Origin: Corynebacterium yonathiae
GTDB lineage: Bacteria; Actinomycetota; Actinomycetes; Mycobacteriales; Mycobacteriaceae
Length of the DNA: 64,000 nucleotides
Direction: 5' to 3'
Assembly (NCBI RefSeq): GCF_022288805.1
Contig: NZ_JAKOPM010000001.1
Coordinates: 62,001-126,000, forward strand
Part shown: positions 29,949 to 39,740 of the stretch, in pieces
How positions within the stretch are numbered: position 1 is the first letter of the stretch
How the letters are laid out: every line of letters begins with the position of its first letter
Notes under the pieces: generated by a model
What the model was told of the DNA's origin: nothing
Database searches by the model: none
The model's input: the letters and a program-made list of their open reading frames with translations, nothing else
Translations under genes and position numbers: made by a program

Positions 29949-30950
29949 TTAACAATCAGGTGGCTGCCACCGAATCTCGCCATTCGTTCGGGCAAGCCGT
30001 CCGCGCAGCGGTGGGGCATTGGGATCGTCATCGTTAGCGCCATTGTGGTAGGCGCAGGCTGTGGATAAGTTCGCGATATTGGTCAATCCACCGTGTGACC
30101 ACGGGTCCAAATGGTGAATTTGGCATTGGTCGGCAGGCTTGGCACACCGAGGCCATGGGCACACGGGATTTTCCGCGCCCGCCATCAACCGCTGCTTGGC
30201 ATTGGCGAAGCGCTCGGTGCGATACAGATTTACCGCGCCTTCAAAAGGACTTACCAGGGTAATGAGGCCATGCTCCTTGAGCGTGCGACGCAAGTACTGC
30301 GCACCCGTAAGCGTCGCCCCGTTTGTCATCTGTAAGGTGATTTCCTCACCGTCACCGTTGACGATGCGTACGTAGTCTTCCAAGCGCACGATGACATTTG
30401 TTATCACTGTACTTCGTTGCGCGCTATCGCCCCCGAAGAAGGTATCTTTCACCACATCTAGCGGCTTTTTATTCTGGTTTTCTACCGCTGCGTGCAAGTC
30501 CGCAATAAATGAGGACGAGCCGTCGATCGCAAGCGTCCATGGAGCATCTTTACGGCGGATAATGCGCACGCCCGGTTTCACCGAGCGCCTTTTCTTCGGG
30601 ACTTTGGACTGAGCCAGCTTTTCTAGTGCGCCTGCTGTGGCTTTGGTGGTGCACAGCTGTTCGCGGAGAACCCAGGCGTCGAAAAGCGTGGGCATTTTTC
30701 GCGCATACTTTTCGATCATGGATAGTGCAACGATGGAATGTCCATTGTGCTGAGCACCTTCGATAGCGCGGCGGCGCTTCCCTGTGAACTTGGTCGTGCC
30801 GCAGTATGCCTCTTTCAATAGAGCCAATTCATGGGCAGTTCTTTCGGCGGCACCCCGCGCGCAGAGATCCTCCTCGGACATGCCTGCGCACCCGAGGACG
30901 ATGTCCATCCCGGGGGCCATGGCTGCGAGGTAAGTATCTAGCGCGTTCAC
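29949..30950 (-). CDS. HNH endonuclease-like protein (DUF222/13E12-type), paralog A
   Basis: A 333-residue protein with a helical N-terminal domain and a C-terminal HNH nuclease signature. CPWPRCAKPADQCQIHHLDPWSHGG gives two Cys and the HH pair, followed by N and LSTACAYHNGANDD with the last Cys and His. That pattern can bind one metal for catalysis and one zinc for structure. Such proteins are abundant in actinobacteria, often as dispersed multi-copy families; biological role unknown. The GTG start lies 66 bp from the ileS promoter in the divergent direction. A paralog with the same architecture is at 43379–44401. Confidence 0.82.
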   Translation of the reverse strand: MNALDTYLAAMAPGMDIVLGCAGMSEEDLCARGAAERTAHELALLKEAYCGTTKFTGKRRRAIEGAQHNGHSIVALSMIEKYARKMPTLFDAWVLREQLCTTKATAGALEKLAQSKVPKKRRSVKPGVRIIRRKDAPWTLAIDGSSSFIADLHAAVENQNKKPLDVVKDTFFGGDSAQRSTVITNVIVRLEDYVRIVNGDGEEITLQMTNGATLTGAQYLRRTLKEHGLITLVSPFEGAVNLYRTERFANAKQRLMAGAENPVCPWPRCAKPADQCQIHHLDPWSHGGLTNIANLSTACAYHNGANDDDPNAPPLRGRLARTNGEIRWQPPDC

Positions 30951-31015
30951 AAATCACAATCTATTTCCCCGCGCAACCCCGCACAAGAGAAAATTTTTAG
31001 CCTGTGGATAACTTA

Positions 31016-31045
31016 TTGTGCACGAAGATTCTGGGGCGCTATACT
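31016..31045 (+). promoter_or_regulatory. Promoter of the ileS leader
   Basis: -35 TTGTGC (31016–31021) and -10 TATACT (31040–31045) are 18 bp apart. Transcription is expected near 31052, directly before the T-box stem I. Confidence 0.65.
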
Positions 31046-31051
31046 ATGACC

Positions 31052-31238
31052 TACATGCAGTGATCCGGCCATCACCGGGGAGTAATTCAGAAGAACAGCC
31101 TCTGCGGCCCAGTAGAACTGAACGGGTGGGACCGTCAACTCCTTCACCGAAACGAAGCGGAGCCTTCGGGCTCAAGCAGGGTGGTACCGCGAGCCTTGAA
31201 GGCGCGTCCCTGCACCGTTTTACGAGTGAAGGATAGTT
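31052..31238 (+). ncRNA. T-box riboswitch (Ile), translational type, of ileS
   Basis: Leader RNA that senses uncharged tRNA-Ile. The T-box sequence AGGGTGGTACCGCG (31178–31191) is exact. An ATC isoleucine codon at 31063–31065 sits in a very short stem I region (GTGAT / ATCAC around it), so it is the probable specifier. TCCTTCAC at 31140–31147 is perfectly complementary to the ribosome site GTGAAGGA at 31226–31233. This supports control by hiding the ribosome site rather than by termination, and no terminator is present. It matches the ultrashort stem I class described for actinobacterial ileS. Confidence 0.92.
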
Positions 31239-34200
31239 ATGGCGAAAAAGATTTACCCCAAGGTCGATCTGACCGGCGGCTCAAGCCGCTTCCCGGATAT
31301 GGAAGAGGAAGTCCAGAAGTACTGGAAGCAGGATGATACCTTCCAAGCTTCGCTAGAAAAGACTAAGGACTGCCCAGAGTACATCTTCTATGACGGTCCT
31401 CCATTTGCTAATGGCCTGCCGCACTATGGCCACCTGCTGACCGGTTATGTGAAGGATATCGTCCCGCGCTATCGCACGATGGCAGGCAATTACGTTCCTC
31501 GCGTCTTCGGTTGGGATACCCACGGCCTGCCCGCCGAGCTAGAGGCCGAAAAGCAGCTAGGCATCACCGAAAAGGCGCAGATCGAGGACATGGGCTTGGA
31601 AAAGTTCAATGAGTACTGCGCTAAGTCCGTATTGGAATACACCGATGAGTGGGAAGAATACGTCAACCGCCAGGCCCGCTGGGTGGATTTTGACAACGGC
31701 TACAAGACCATGGATATCAATTACATGGAATCGGTTATGTGGGCGTTCAAGGAACTATATGACAAGGGCCTTATCTATAAGGGCTTCCGCGTCTTGCCGT
31801 ACTCCTGGGCGGAGCATACCTCCTTGTCTAATCAGGAGACCCGCTTGGATGATTCCTATAAGATGCGCCAGGACCCGACCTTGACGGTTACCTTCCCTGT
31901 GGAGGGCGCGCGCGAGGGCAGTGCGGCGGAAAAGACGCTGGCGGAGCACCCCGCGCTTGCCGACGCCGCTTTCCTCGCCTGGACCACCACCCCCTGGACC
32001 TTACCTTCAAATGAGGCGCTGGCGGTTCACCCCGAGGTTAGCTATGTGCTCTTTAGGGCCACCGAGGGTGACTTCGCTGGCCGTGCCTTCATCATGGCGG
32101 AAAATCTATTGGCTACCTTGGAAAAGGAACTGGGTGAGGCCGAGGTACTGGAGTCTTTCACCGGTGCGCAGCTCGAAGGCTTTACCTATGAGCCAATCTT
32201 TGGCTTCTTCCCAGACCTGCGCAATGCCTACCAGGTGTTGGTCGCTGATTATGTCACCACCGAAGACGGCACCGGTGTGGTTCACCAGGCGCCTGCGTTT
32301 GGTGAAGACGATATGAATACCACCAACCAGTACGATATCGAGCTGGTCATCCCGGTCAATGAGGACGGCAAATTCACCTCGCAGGTACCGCCGTATGAGG
32401 GTCAGCTGGTCTTTGATGCGAACAAGGACATCATCAAGGACTTGAAGGCCGCTGGGCGAGTGGTGCGCCATGTGACGATTGAGCACTCCTACCCGCACTC
32501 GTGGCGCTCGGGTGAGCCGCTTATCTACATGGCGCTGCCGGCTTGGTTCGTGAAGGTGACTGAGTTCCGCGATCGCATGGTGGAGCTTAATCACAATGAG
32601 ATCGAGTGGTTGCCAGAGCACATTCGGGACGGCCAGTTTGGAAAGTGGCTCGAGGGCGCGCGTGACTGGAATATCTCCCGTACCCGCTACTGGGGTGCGC
32701 CTATCCCGGTGTGGATGTCCGATGATGACAACTACCCGCGCATGGATGTCTACGGATCACTGGATGAGTTGGAGCGCGATTTCGGCGTCCGCCCGCAGTC
32801 CCTGCACCGCCCGCATATCGATGAGTTGGTGCGCCCGAACCCCGATGATCCGACCGGTAAGTCCATGATGCGCCGCGTGCCGGACGTATTGGACTGCTGG
32901 TTCGAGTCAGGTTCGATGCCGTTCGCGCAGAAGCATTACCCATTCGAGAATAAGGAATGGTTTGAGACCCACTCGCCTTCTGACTTTATCGTTGAATACT
33001 CCGGACAGACGCGTGGCTGGTTCTACGTGATGCATGCGCTATCTACGGCGCTATTTGATCGCCCGGCGTATAAGAAGGTCGTTGCTCATGGCATCGTGCT
33101 GGGCAACGAGGGTCTCAAGATGTCGAAGTCTAAGGGCAATTATCCCAACGTCAACGAGGTCTTTGACCGCGATGGTTCAGATGCCATGCGCTGGTTCCTG
33201 ATGTCTTCGCCTATCCTGCGCGGAGGCAACCTCATTGTGACGGAGCAGGGAATTCGCGAGGGAGTGCGCCAGGCTATTCTGCCTATCTGGAATGCCTATA
33301 CCTTCCTGCAGCTCTACGCGGAAAAGGAGGCCAAGTTCGACACCAGCTCCACGCATGTTCTGGACCGCTATATCTTGGCCAAGACCCACGATGTCGTGGC
33401 TAATGTAGACGCAGCGCTTGCCGATACCGATATCGCTACGGCAACCGAAGAGGTACGCCTGTTCGCAGACGTTTTGACCAATTGGTACGTGCGTCGCTCG
33501 CGCGAGCGTTTCTGGGAAGGCGAAGATGCCCACCCTGAGGCATTCAATACCTTGTACACCGTGTTGGAAACCGTGACTCGCGTGGTCGCGCCGCTTTTGC
33601 CGCACGTAGCAGAAGTTATCTACCGCGGGCTAACCGGCGAGCGTTCTGTGCACTTGGCGGATTTCCCGCAGGCCGCGGATTACCCAGCTGATGCAGATCT
33701 GGTCTCTGCGATGGACGCCACTCGCGCGGTGGCTTCGGCGGCATCGTCGGTGCGCAAGTCCAATAAGCTGCGCAACCGGTTGCCGCTGCCGAAGCTGACG
33801 GTGGCTCTTGAAGGGGCACAGCGTTTGGCGGACTTTGCCGATATCATTCGCGACGAGGTCAACGTAAAGGAAGTTGAGCTTACCGAGGACGTCGATTCGG
33901 TAGGCACCTTCCAGGTAGTTTGCAATGCCAAGGTCGCTGGTCCGCGCCTGGGTAAGGATGTGCAGCGCGCCATCAAGAACCTTAAGGCCGGCAACTATGA
34001 GCGCCGCGGCGACGAGGTCGTAGTTGACGGCGATATCGTGCTTGGCCCGGATGAGTACACCGAGCGCCTGCAGGCAGCGAACCCGAAGTCGACCGCGCGT
34101 ATCGAAGGCCTCGACGGCCTTGTAGTACTCGACACCGAAGTGACTGAAGAGCTCGAGGCAGAAGGCTGGGCGGCAGACGTTATACGTGGTCTCCAGGATG

Positions 34201-34409
34201 CCCGTAAGGCTTCTGGGTTTGAAGTTTCGGATCGCATCGCGGCCGTACTTTCTGTACCGGAGGAGAAGAAGGCATGGGCTGAGCGTCACGCCGACCATAT
34301 CGCCGGTGAAGTGCTCGCGACCGATTTCCAAGTGACCACCGAGGCGCTTGATGGTGAGGACGTGCACGAGGTGGTGAAGGGGGTTAGCGCTACCGTCGTG
34401 AAGCAGTAG
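31239..34409 (+). CDS. ileS: Isoleucyl-tRNA synthetase (IleS2-type)
   Basis: Charges tRNA-Ile with isoleucine. The 1056-residue class I enzyme has the HIGH-type motif [16 protein letters not shown] (HYGH at 62–65), an editing domain, [27 protein letters not shown] and the KMSKS loop [13 protein letters not shown] near residue 628. The HYGH form and the long C-terminus place it with the eukaryote-like IleS2 group that also includes mycobacterial IleRS and is often less sensitive to mupirocin (inference). Controlled by the T-box directly upstream and followed by a strong terminator. Confidence 0.97.
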   Translation: MAKKIYPKVDLTGGSSRFPDMEEEVQKYWKQDDTFQASLEKTKDCPEYIFYDGPPFANGLPHYGHLLTGYVKDIVPRYRTMAGNYVPRVFGWDTHGLPAELEAEKQLGITEKAQIEDMGLEKFNEYCAKSVLEYTDEWEEYVNRQARWVDFDNGYKTMDINYMESVMWAFKELYDKGLIYKGFRVLPYSWAEHTSLSNQETRLDDSYKMRQDPTLTVTFPVEGAREGSAAEKTLAEHPALADAAFLAWTTTPWTLPSNEALAVHPEVSYVLFRATEGDFAGRAFIMAENLLATLEKELGEAEVLESFTGAQLEGFTYEPIFGFFPDLRNAYQVLVADYVTTEDGTGVVHQAPAFGEDDMNTTNQYDIELVIPVNEDGKFTSQVPPYEGQLVFDANKDIIKDLKAAGRVVRHVTIEHSYPHSWRSGEPLIYMALPAWFVKVTEFRDRMVELNHNEIEWLPEHIRDGQFGKWLEGARDWNISRTRYWGAPIPVWMSDDDNYPRMDVYGSLDELERDFGVRPQSLHRPHIDELVRPNPDDPTGKSMMRRVPDVLDCWFESGSMPFAQKHYPFENKEWFETHSPSDFIVEYSGQTRGWFYVMHALSTALFDRPAYKKVVAHGIVLGNEGLKMSKSKGNYPNVNEVFDRDGSDAMRWFLMSSPILRGGNLIVTEQGIREGVRQAILPIWNAYTFLQLYAEKEAKFDTSSTHVLDRYILAKTHDVVANVDAALADTDIATATEEVRLFADVLTNWYVRRSRERFWEGEDAHPEAFNTLYTVLETVTRVVAPLLPHVAEVIYRGLTGERSVHLADFPQAADYPADADLVSAMDATRAVASAASSVRKSNKLRNRLPLPKLTVALEGAQRLADFADIIRDEVNVKEVELTEDVDSVGTFQVVCNAKVAGPRLGKDVQRAIKNLKAGNYERRGDEVVVDGDIVLGPDEYTERLQAANPKSTARIEGLDGLVVLDTEVTEELEAEGWAADVIRGLQDARKASGFEVSDRIAAVLSVPEEKKAWAERHADHIAGEVLATDFQVTTEALDGEDVHEVVKGVSATVVKQ

Positions 34410-34432
34410 CGCGCTAGCCTCCACCTAAAATT

Positions 34433-34464
34433 AATTGCCCAGCCGGTGTGGCTGGGCAATTTTT
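34433..34464 (+). terminator. Rho-independent terminator after ileS (bidirectional-looking)
   Basis: ATTGCCCAGCC and GGCTGGGCAAT form a perfect 11-bp stem with a 5-base loop, followed by TTTT. An A-rich stretch on the left side would also serve the convergent MFS gene. Confidence 0.93.
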
Positions 34465-34478
34465 ATGAGTGATAGGAC

Positions 34479-35711
34479 TTAACGGACCGGGCCCGGCAGG
34501 TGAGCACGCCAGCCGAGGACCACGTTAACTAGGCAGCACAGTGCAAGCACGGCGCCAATGAGGAATAGGGTGGTAAAGCCGAGCAGCGGGGCGAGTGCGC
34601 TAAAGGCCATGGGAATAAAGAATCCGGTATAGGACACTGAGTAGTAGACGGCGGTCAGGCCGGCGAGTTCTTCGGCACGGGCGATACGCTGGACCTCGGA
34701 GAGGCCGGCGACTAGGGCTAGGCCGTAGCCCGCGCCCATAACTGCCGCGCCGACGATACCCAGCGGCAGTGAGCGGGTATGAGAAGCAACTGCACCGAGG
34801 ATAGTGCCTACGGTGATAACTCCCATTGCTACCGCGGATGCGCGGGCGGACCGGCTGGTATCAATGACTTTGCCGAGCATTTGGACGCCAACGCCGCAGC
34901 CCAAAGTGATAACGGTCATTAGGCCGGAGAAGGCGATAGGAGCATCGCCGGCGGATTTGGATAGCAGCTGTGGCAGGAGGGCATAAGCGGCACCGGCGCA
35001 GCCGAAGACCCATGGCGCTACCGGCAAGACGATGCGCACGAAGCGGCGGTGGGCTGCGGAGGGAATGTGCAGCATGCGCAGCATGTCGCGGATGCTCAGG
35101 TCAAGGAAGGTGTCTTTTACCGTGGCGCCGCGTGGCGGACGAGTCTCCGGGGTCTTCATCAACCAGATGGCGGTGGCGACGGTGAGGAGGATGTGCAAGA
35201 TATAGGCTAAGTGGGTGGGCCACGGGCCCCATTGGGCCAGCACCGAGGCGAGGCCGGCGCCGATGAGGAAGCCGAGGGTTAGGCACATCGAGGCGTGACG
35301 CGGGCCGGCAGCGGGATCTCCACCGGCTCGGGTGATGAGCTCTGAAACCCAGGTGGAGCCTACCGCCATGACGATGCCTAGAGCCAAGCCACACATGATG
35401 CGGCCCACGGCGATGACGAGTGGCTCGTTCGGTGCGATAGATAGAAGGAAGGAACCTAAAAGCGATAGTGGCGCGGCAGGCAGCATCGTGGGACGGCGGC
35501 CGATGTAGTCCGAAAGCGGACCAGAGATAAGCAGCGCAGGCACGATGCCGAGCACATAAGCAGCCAGCAGACCGTTGACGGTGACCTGCGAGAAGTGAGA
35601 CTGCTCGCGGTACATGACTAGTAGAGGGGTGAACTCATTGCCGCCCCAGGCCACGGCAACCATACTGCCGGCGACGGGAAACCATGAGTGCTTGGCAATT
35701 TTTTCGGTCAT
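34479..35711 (-). CDS. MFS transporter
   Basis: A 410-residue major facilitator with twelve hydrophobic helices. The loop 2–3 motif is GPLSDYIGRRPTMLPAAP, and an Arg-rich domain-joining loop lies near mid-protein. Substrate unknown; the fold could serve drugs or small metabolites. Its ATG overlaps the stop of the upstream gntR-type gene by four bases (ATGA), so both are made from one message. The regulator and its palindromic operator therefore probably control this transporter and may sense its substrate. Confidence 0.85.
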   Translation of the reverse strand: MTEKIAKHSWFPVAGSMVAVAWGGNEFTPLLVMYREQSHFSQVTVNGLLAAYVLGIVPALLISGPLSDYIGRRPTMLPAAPLSLLGSFLLSIAPNEPLVIAVGRIMCGLALGIVMAVGSTWVSELITRAGGDPAAGPRHASMCLTLGFLIGAGLASVLAQWGPWPTHLAYILHILLTVATAIWLMKTPETRPPRGATVKDTFLDLSIRDMLRMLHIPSAAHRRFVRIVLPVAPWVFGCAGAAYALLPQLLSKSAGDAPIAFSGLMTVITLGCGVGVQMLGKVIDTSRSARASAVAMGVITVGTILGAVASHTRSLPLGIVGAAVMGAGYGLALVAGLSEVQRIARAEELAGLTAVYYSVSYTGFFIPMAFSALAPLLGFTTLFLIGAVLALCCLVNVVLGWRAHLPGPVR

Positions 35712-36352
35712 AGTTGATTCCTCGAGTTGGTTAGGTGGGTGTCCAATGCAGAAAGGTAGGCGTCGAGGTCGCCGGTGCGGAGGGCATCGGCAAGCGTGCG
35801 GTGCTGATCCACGAAGGTGCGGGCGCGGGCCACGTTGCGGCCAATGGCTGTGGCGGTAAAGCGCTGCTGACGCTCGCGCAGTTGGTGTCCCAAACCAGCT
35901 AGCAGGCGATTGGCCCCGCCATCCATGATGATCTGGTGGAAACGTGCATCCAGATGTGTATAGGCACGTAGGTCTGCGTCATCTAACGCGGCGTCTTGTT
36001 CCGCGATGGTCGCATCTAGTTGATCAGCGATGTCCGCGCGCTCGGCATCAGGCATGGCGCAGATCTTTTCGGCGCAGTGCCCGTCTACGAGCAAGCGCGC
36101 CTCATAGACCTCGCGAATTTCCTGTGGGCTAATTGGCACGATGAGTGCACCCCGCCTGGGGTAGAGCTGTAGAAAGCCTTCAACCTCTAGGCGTAGGAAG
36201 GCCTCGTGCATGGGGGTGCGGCTAATTCCTATCTCGGTGGCTAGGGAAGCCTCGGAAAGCATCTGTGAGGGCTCGAAGGAGCCGTCGATGATCTTCTCTT
36301 TGACGAAGTCATAGGCGCGCTCCGCGGCGGGCTGCATTCGTTTATTGGGCAT
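35708..36352 (-). CDS. GntR-family (FCD/FadR-like) transcriptional regulator
   Basis: Repressor-type regulator of about 214 residues. The N-terminal winged helix-turn-helix (AAERAYDFVKEKIIDGSFEPSQMLSEASLATEIGISRTPMHEAFLRLEVEGFLQLYPRRGALI) is followed by a helical FCD ligand-binding domain with conserved Asp/His positions (DARFHQIIMDGG, HRTLADALRTGD). Start ATG 36352 is preferred. An ATG at 36379 lies inside the 24-bp palindrome at 36361–36384, so the extra residues would just be encoded by the operator. It forms an operon with the MFS gene and is probably autoregulated. Confidence 0.88.
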   Translation of the reverse strand: MPNKRMQPAAERAYDFVKEKIIDGSFEPSQMLSEASLATEIGISRTPMHEAFLRLEVEGFLQLYPRRGALIVPISPQEIREVYEARLLVDGHCAEKICAMPDAERADIADQLDATIAEQDAALDDADLRAYTHLDARFHQIIMDGGANRLLAGLGHQLRERQQRFTATAIGRNVARARTFVDQHRTLADALRTGDLDAYLSALDTHLTNSRNQL

Positions 36353-36360
36353 GCATCCAT

Positions 36361-36384
36361 CTTGCATGCAAATTTGCATGCAAG
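36361..36384. promoter_or_regulatory. Perfect 24-bp palindrome, probable GntR operator
   Basis: The site reads CTTGCATGCAA, AT, TTGCATGCAAG. It is a perfect palindrome containing two copies of the 10-bp word TTGCATGCAA, each itself palindromic, with starts 12 bp apart. A third, partial copy (GCATGCA) overlaps the regulator start codon at about 36350–36356. The location, ending 8 bp upstream of the gntR-type start, fits an operator that blocks the promoter. Confidence 0.8.
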
Positions 36385-36417
36385 CAAAACTCCGGTGGCG
36401 CTTTGTGGGGAAAGAAT

Positions 36418-37041
36418 CTAGTTACACAAGCGTGTGACTTGGCGCGTATCGGGGTCGAAGAGTAAGCCACGGCCCATGCCGACCCAGCCGATGAAAGGGG
36501 CGTCGGCAAGTGTGTGTGGGGTGTGGACATGGCCGAGGATCCAAGCATCAGCGCCACTGGCCTGCAATTCCGCCACTGACAGTGGGAGACAGATTCCTGT
36601 GGAAAACTCGCCGGTAACGGAAGAATGTAAGAGCCCAAGGAAAGGCGCGTCACTGGGACGCGGTGGAAGCTGAAGGCGGCGCGGGTCCGGATCGGCGGCC
36701 ACCGCTGCAGCTAGCACTGTGGTTTTTCCCACCTGGAAGGTATGTACCTGCGTGCCGTGAACCGTGACCTCCGGCGGGAAATCCAGGGTGTGGTGGGTAT
36801 CGTGGTTGCCGGAAAGAAAGTGGACTTCGTGAAAAAGTGTGACAGCGTGGTCCAAAACGGCGCGGGCCTGGGGCGCGAATTCGGCTGCGTTTGCGTTGCG
36901 GTCGATGAGATCGCCCAAGCAGACACAGGTTGTAGCGCCCAGCCGGGCGGCGGTCTCTAATTCCTGCAAAGCCCAATCCATCCCTGGGGCGCCGGGGAGG
37001 CCCAAGTGGAGATCTGAAAAGACGAAGATGCTAGCAGACAT
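36418..37041 (-). CDS. Calcineurin-type metallophosphoesterase
   Basis: A 207-residue phosphoesterase with all metal motifs: FSDLHLG, GDLIDRN, GNHDTH, a later His (LLHSSVT), and GHVHTP. Substrate is not evident; relatives cleave phosphodiesters or UDP-sugar lipids. ATG 37041 (MSASIFVFSDLH) is preceded by GAAAGG at six bases; the longer frame to 37068 adds nine residues without a ribosome site. It lies upstream of the gntR–MFS pair in the same direction, separated by 65 bp that hold the palindromic operator. Confidence 0.88.
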   Translation of the reverse strand: MSASIFVFSDLHLGLPGAPGMDWALQELETAARLGATTCVCLGDLIDRNANAAEFAPQARAVLDHAVTLFHEVHFLSGNHDTHHTLDFPPEVTVHGTQVHTFQVGKTTVLAAAVAADPDPRRLQLPPRPSDAPFLGLLHSSVTGEFSTGICLPLSVAELQASGADAWILGHVHTPHTLADAPFIGWVGMGRGLLFDPDTRQVTRLCN

Positions 37042-37351
37042 GGGATGCCTTTCAGTTGCTTTTAGCAAGACAGGTGGAGAGACCGTGTTATTGGGATTGC
37101 TTTCGGTGGGCGGCAGTCATGTGGCGGGGCAGTCCAAGGGGGCTAGGTGAGTCGATGGGGGTGGATTTGTTCTAGAGTCCACGAATGCGTGTGAGGTTTT
37201 ATCTGGAGAGCTACTTTTAATGGCCTCGAAAAATATAAGGTCGTAAATTTGCGTGGGAGTGACGGCCAGATGGAAAGCAATAAAAGCTTTAATTAACGGC
37301 ATGCAAATACCCAGGAGTGCACCTGAGGACACGCCTATTAAACTGGGCCGC
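37042..37351. other. 310-bp intergenic region before dinB
   Basis: No gene is supported. It is relatively AT-rich in its right half. TATTAA at 37336–37341 could be a -10 element for a short or nearly leaderless dinB transcript. I searched by eye for a LexA-type box and found none that is convincing. Confidence 0.5.
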
Positions 37352-38740
37352 ATGCAACGCTGGGTTCTACACATCGACATGGATGCATTTTTCGCCTCCG
37401 TCGAGCAGCTCACCCGGCCTACGCTGCAGGGGCGCCCCGTATTGGTGGGCGGTACTAATGGGCGCGGTGTTGTAGCCGGCGCCTCCTATGAAGCGCGCGA
37501 ATACGGCGCGCATTCGGCTATGCCTATGTACCGCGCACAGCAGCTTGTTGGATTGCGCGCGGTGGTGGTGCAGCCGCGCCGGGCAGTTTATTCGGCGGCC
37601 TCACGGCGCGTTTTTGACATCATTGCGCAACATGTGGAGGTCATTGAGCAGCTTTCTATTGATGAGGCCTTTATGGAACCTGCCGCCCTCGAGGGGGCGA
37701 GCGCAGAGGAGGTCAAGCGCTGGGCGGATGAGCTGCGCGCGCTCATCAGAGAGGAGACGGGCCTGCCATGTTCCATTGGTGCGGGCTCGGGCAAGCAATT
37801 TGCCAAGATCGGTTCAGGCGAGGCGAAACCCGATGGTACGTTCGTCATTCCGGTGGAGCGCCAGCTAGATATGTTGCATCCGCTGGCGGTGAATAAGTTG
37901 TGGGGCGTGGGCCCGGTAACCGGCGCGAAGCTGAAGTCCATTGGGGTCGAAACTATTGGGCAGCTTGCAGCGATGACGCGCAAGGAAGTAGAGATTTCCA
38001 CTGGTAGCGTGGTGGGGCTGCAGCTCTGGCAGCTGGCCCGCGGCATCGATGACCGCGAAGTGGCACCGCGTGCTATTTCTAAGCAGATTTCTACCGAACA
38101 CACCTACCCGAAGGATCTGCAGACGGTGCCGGAAGTTGATGCAGCCATCGCCCGCGCGGCGGAGGGCGCGCACCGCCGGCTGCTCAAAGACGGGCGCGGC
38201 GCGCGCACGGTAACGGTGAAGCTGCGTATGGCGGATTTCCATATTGAGTCGCGGTCGACTACCTTGCCGTACGCGACTGACGACGCCGCCGTGCTCACCG
38301 CCGCCGCCTTCAAGCTCGCCCGCTATCCGGATGAGCTAGGGCCCATCCGCCTGGTGGGGGTGAGCTATTCGGGGCTTGAAACCGCCCGCCAAGACGTACT
38401 GTTCCCAGAATTAGACCGCGAAATCGTGCGCCCTGCGCCGGCGGATACGGATTATGAAACCGGGGTGAGCGACGACGTTGTGCCGCCAGTACCGACACCG
38501 ACGGTGACGGTGGAAGAAGAAACCGATAACCAGTGGCACGCAACGCAAGACGTATTCCACCCCGAATATGGCCACGGCTGGATTCAAGGCGCCGGGCATG
38601 GGGTAGTCAGCGTGCGCTTTGAGACCCGTGCCACGGGGCCCGGCCGTACCAAGTCTTTCGCGGCCGATGATCCTGCGCTCGTGCCGGCGGATCCGCTCGA
38701 CTCGCTTGATTGGCAGGATTGGCTCACCGTCGAGGATTAA
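37352..38740 (+). CDS. dinB: DNA polymerase IV (Y-family)
   Basis: Error-prone translesion polymerase. The 462-residue protein begins MQRWVLHIDMDAFFASVEQ, with the catalytic Asp pair, and has ASYEAREYGAHSAMP, LSIDEAFME (second catalytic Asp/Glu) and a helix-hairpin-helix region VNKLWGVGPVTGAKLKSIG, then the little-finger domain to about residue 345. About 100 residues follow, including DVFHPEYGHGWIQGAGHGVVSVRFET, a small C-terminal module seen in actinobacterial DinB proteins. No clear beta-clamp-binding motif was identified. Start 37352 fits the family; the frame extends upstream to 37253 but only with unrelated residues. Confidence 0.94.
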   Translation: MQRWVLHIDMDAFFASVEQLTRPTLQGRPVLVGGTNGRGVVAGASYEAREYGAHSAMPMYRAQQLVGLRAVVVQPRRAVYSAASRRVFDIIAQHVEVIEQLSIDEAFMEPAALEGASAEEVKRWADELRALIREETGLPCSIGAGSGKQFAKIGSGEAKPDGTFVIPVERQLDMLHPLAVNKLWGVGPVTGAKLKSIGVETIGQLAAMTRKEVEISTGSVVGLQLWQLARGIDDREVAPRAISKQISTEHTYPKDLQTVPEVDAAIARAAEGAHRRLLKDGRGARTVTVKLRMADFHIESRSTTLPYATDDAAVLTAAAFKLARYPDELGPIRLVGVSYSGLETARQDVLFPELDREIVRPAPADTDYETGVSDDVVPPVPTPTVTVEEETDNQWHATQDVFHPEYGHGWIQGAGHGVVSVRFETRATGPGRTKSFAADDPALVPADPLDSLDWQDWLTVED

Positions 38741-38744
38741 GCAC

Positions 38745-39632
38745 CTAGTGTGGGAATAACTCTGCCGGGTCGGTGCCGGTGGCCAGTGCCGCTGCCAGCA
38801 GGATGCGCGCTTGGCTCGGGCGGAAAGAACCGGCGTTAATAGCGCCCAGTTTTCCAAGGCTCGCGCCACCGCCATCGCCTCCGTAGGCTAGGGCCGTGGG
38901 GCCGTAGGGTGTGCGGGTAGAAATGACGACGGGGAGGCCGGCGCGGAGGGCGTCGGCAAGCGCGAGGCCGATGTCCTCGCCCATATTGCCCGAGCCCATG
39001 GCCTCGACAATGAGCCCGGCGGTCGAGGAGGCCACAGCGGCGTCCACCAGCAAGCGCCCAGCTCCTGGATAGGCGGGGATGATCTCTACCGGGTGCGGCG
39101 CCAGCGGGGCAGGGCTAAGACGTGGAGTGGAGCCAGGCACGGCCAGGGATTCAAACCCGCGCAAGTCGCTGGTGTGCCGCTTGCGTGCACCGCGGGCCGG
39201 GATGATAGCACCGCCAAAGCAGAGGTAGACCCCTGGGCGTCCACTAGCCGCAAGCTCGCGGGCATCGCGCAGATTCGTGGGGCCGTCGGCCGCGGGGTGA
39301 TCGTAGGCACGCTGCGCACCCGTGAGCACGATAGGCTTTGCGCCGCTACAGAAAATCTCTAGCGCCAGCGCTGTTTCTTCCATGGAATCGGTGCCGTGGG
39401 TGATGATCACGCCGCCGATGTCCTCCCGTGCCATTTGGGAGTTGACTACCGCAATGAGCTCGTCGAGGTCGGCCAAAGTAATAGAAGAGGAGTCGAGCTG
39501 GCGAAACTCCACCACCTCGGCGTCGATATCAGCGGCAAGGGCCGCGCCGGAGACGGTGGGAACCAGGGAACCATCGGCCACGGTGGTACACGCAATAGTG
39601 CCGCCGGTGGCGATCAAAGCAATTCGGGTCAT
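38745..39632 (-). CDS. L-asparaginase (type I/II family)
   Basis: Amidohydrolase converting asparagine to aspartate and ammonia. The 295-residue protein starts MTRIALIATGGTIA with the first active-site Thr in GGTI. It has VIITHGTDSMEETA with the second Thr-Asp pair, VLTGAQRAYDHPAADGPTNLRDA, and LIVEAMGSGNM, all family signatures. No signal peptide is seen, so it is likely cytoplasmic. ATG 39632 is preferred over a GTG-type extension to 39662. It is convergent with dinB (4 bp apart) and divergent from a lipoprotein gene. Confidence 0.9.
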   Translation of the reverse strand: MTRIALIATGGTIACTTVADGSLVPTVSGAALAADIDAEVVEFRQLDSSSITLADLDELIAVVNSQMAREDIGGVIITHGTDSMEETALALEIFCSGAKPIVLTGAQRAYDHPAADGPTNLRDARELAASGRPGVYLCFGGAIIPARGARKRHTSDLRGFESLAVPGSTPRLSPAPLAPHPVEIIPAYPGAGRLLVDAAVASSTAGLIVEAMGSGNMGEDIGLALADALRAGLPVVISTRTPYGPTALAYGGDGGGASLGKLGAINAGSFRPSQARILLAAALATGTDPAELFPH

Positions 39633-39740
39633 GTCCTTAAGATTAAAGAAATCTTCGCCCACGCGGCGGGCGCAGCCCGGAAAAAGCTGGTGCAGCTGTA
39701 AACTGATGGGAGTTTAAAACCCAGAAGTGAGGAGTTAGAA

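Noticed and set aside
37042..37351. LexA-type site for dinB
   Set aside because: No palindrome close to TCGAAC-N4-GTTCGA is present in the intergenic region.
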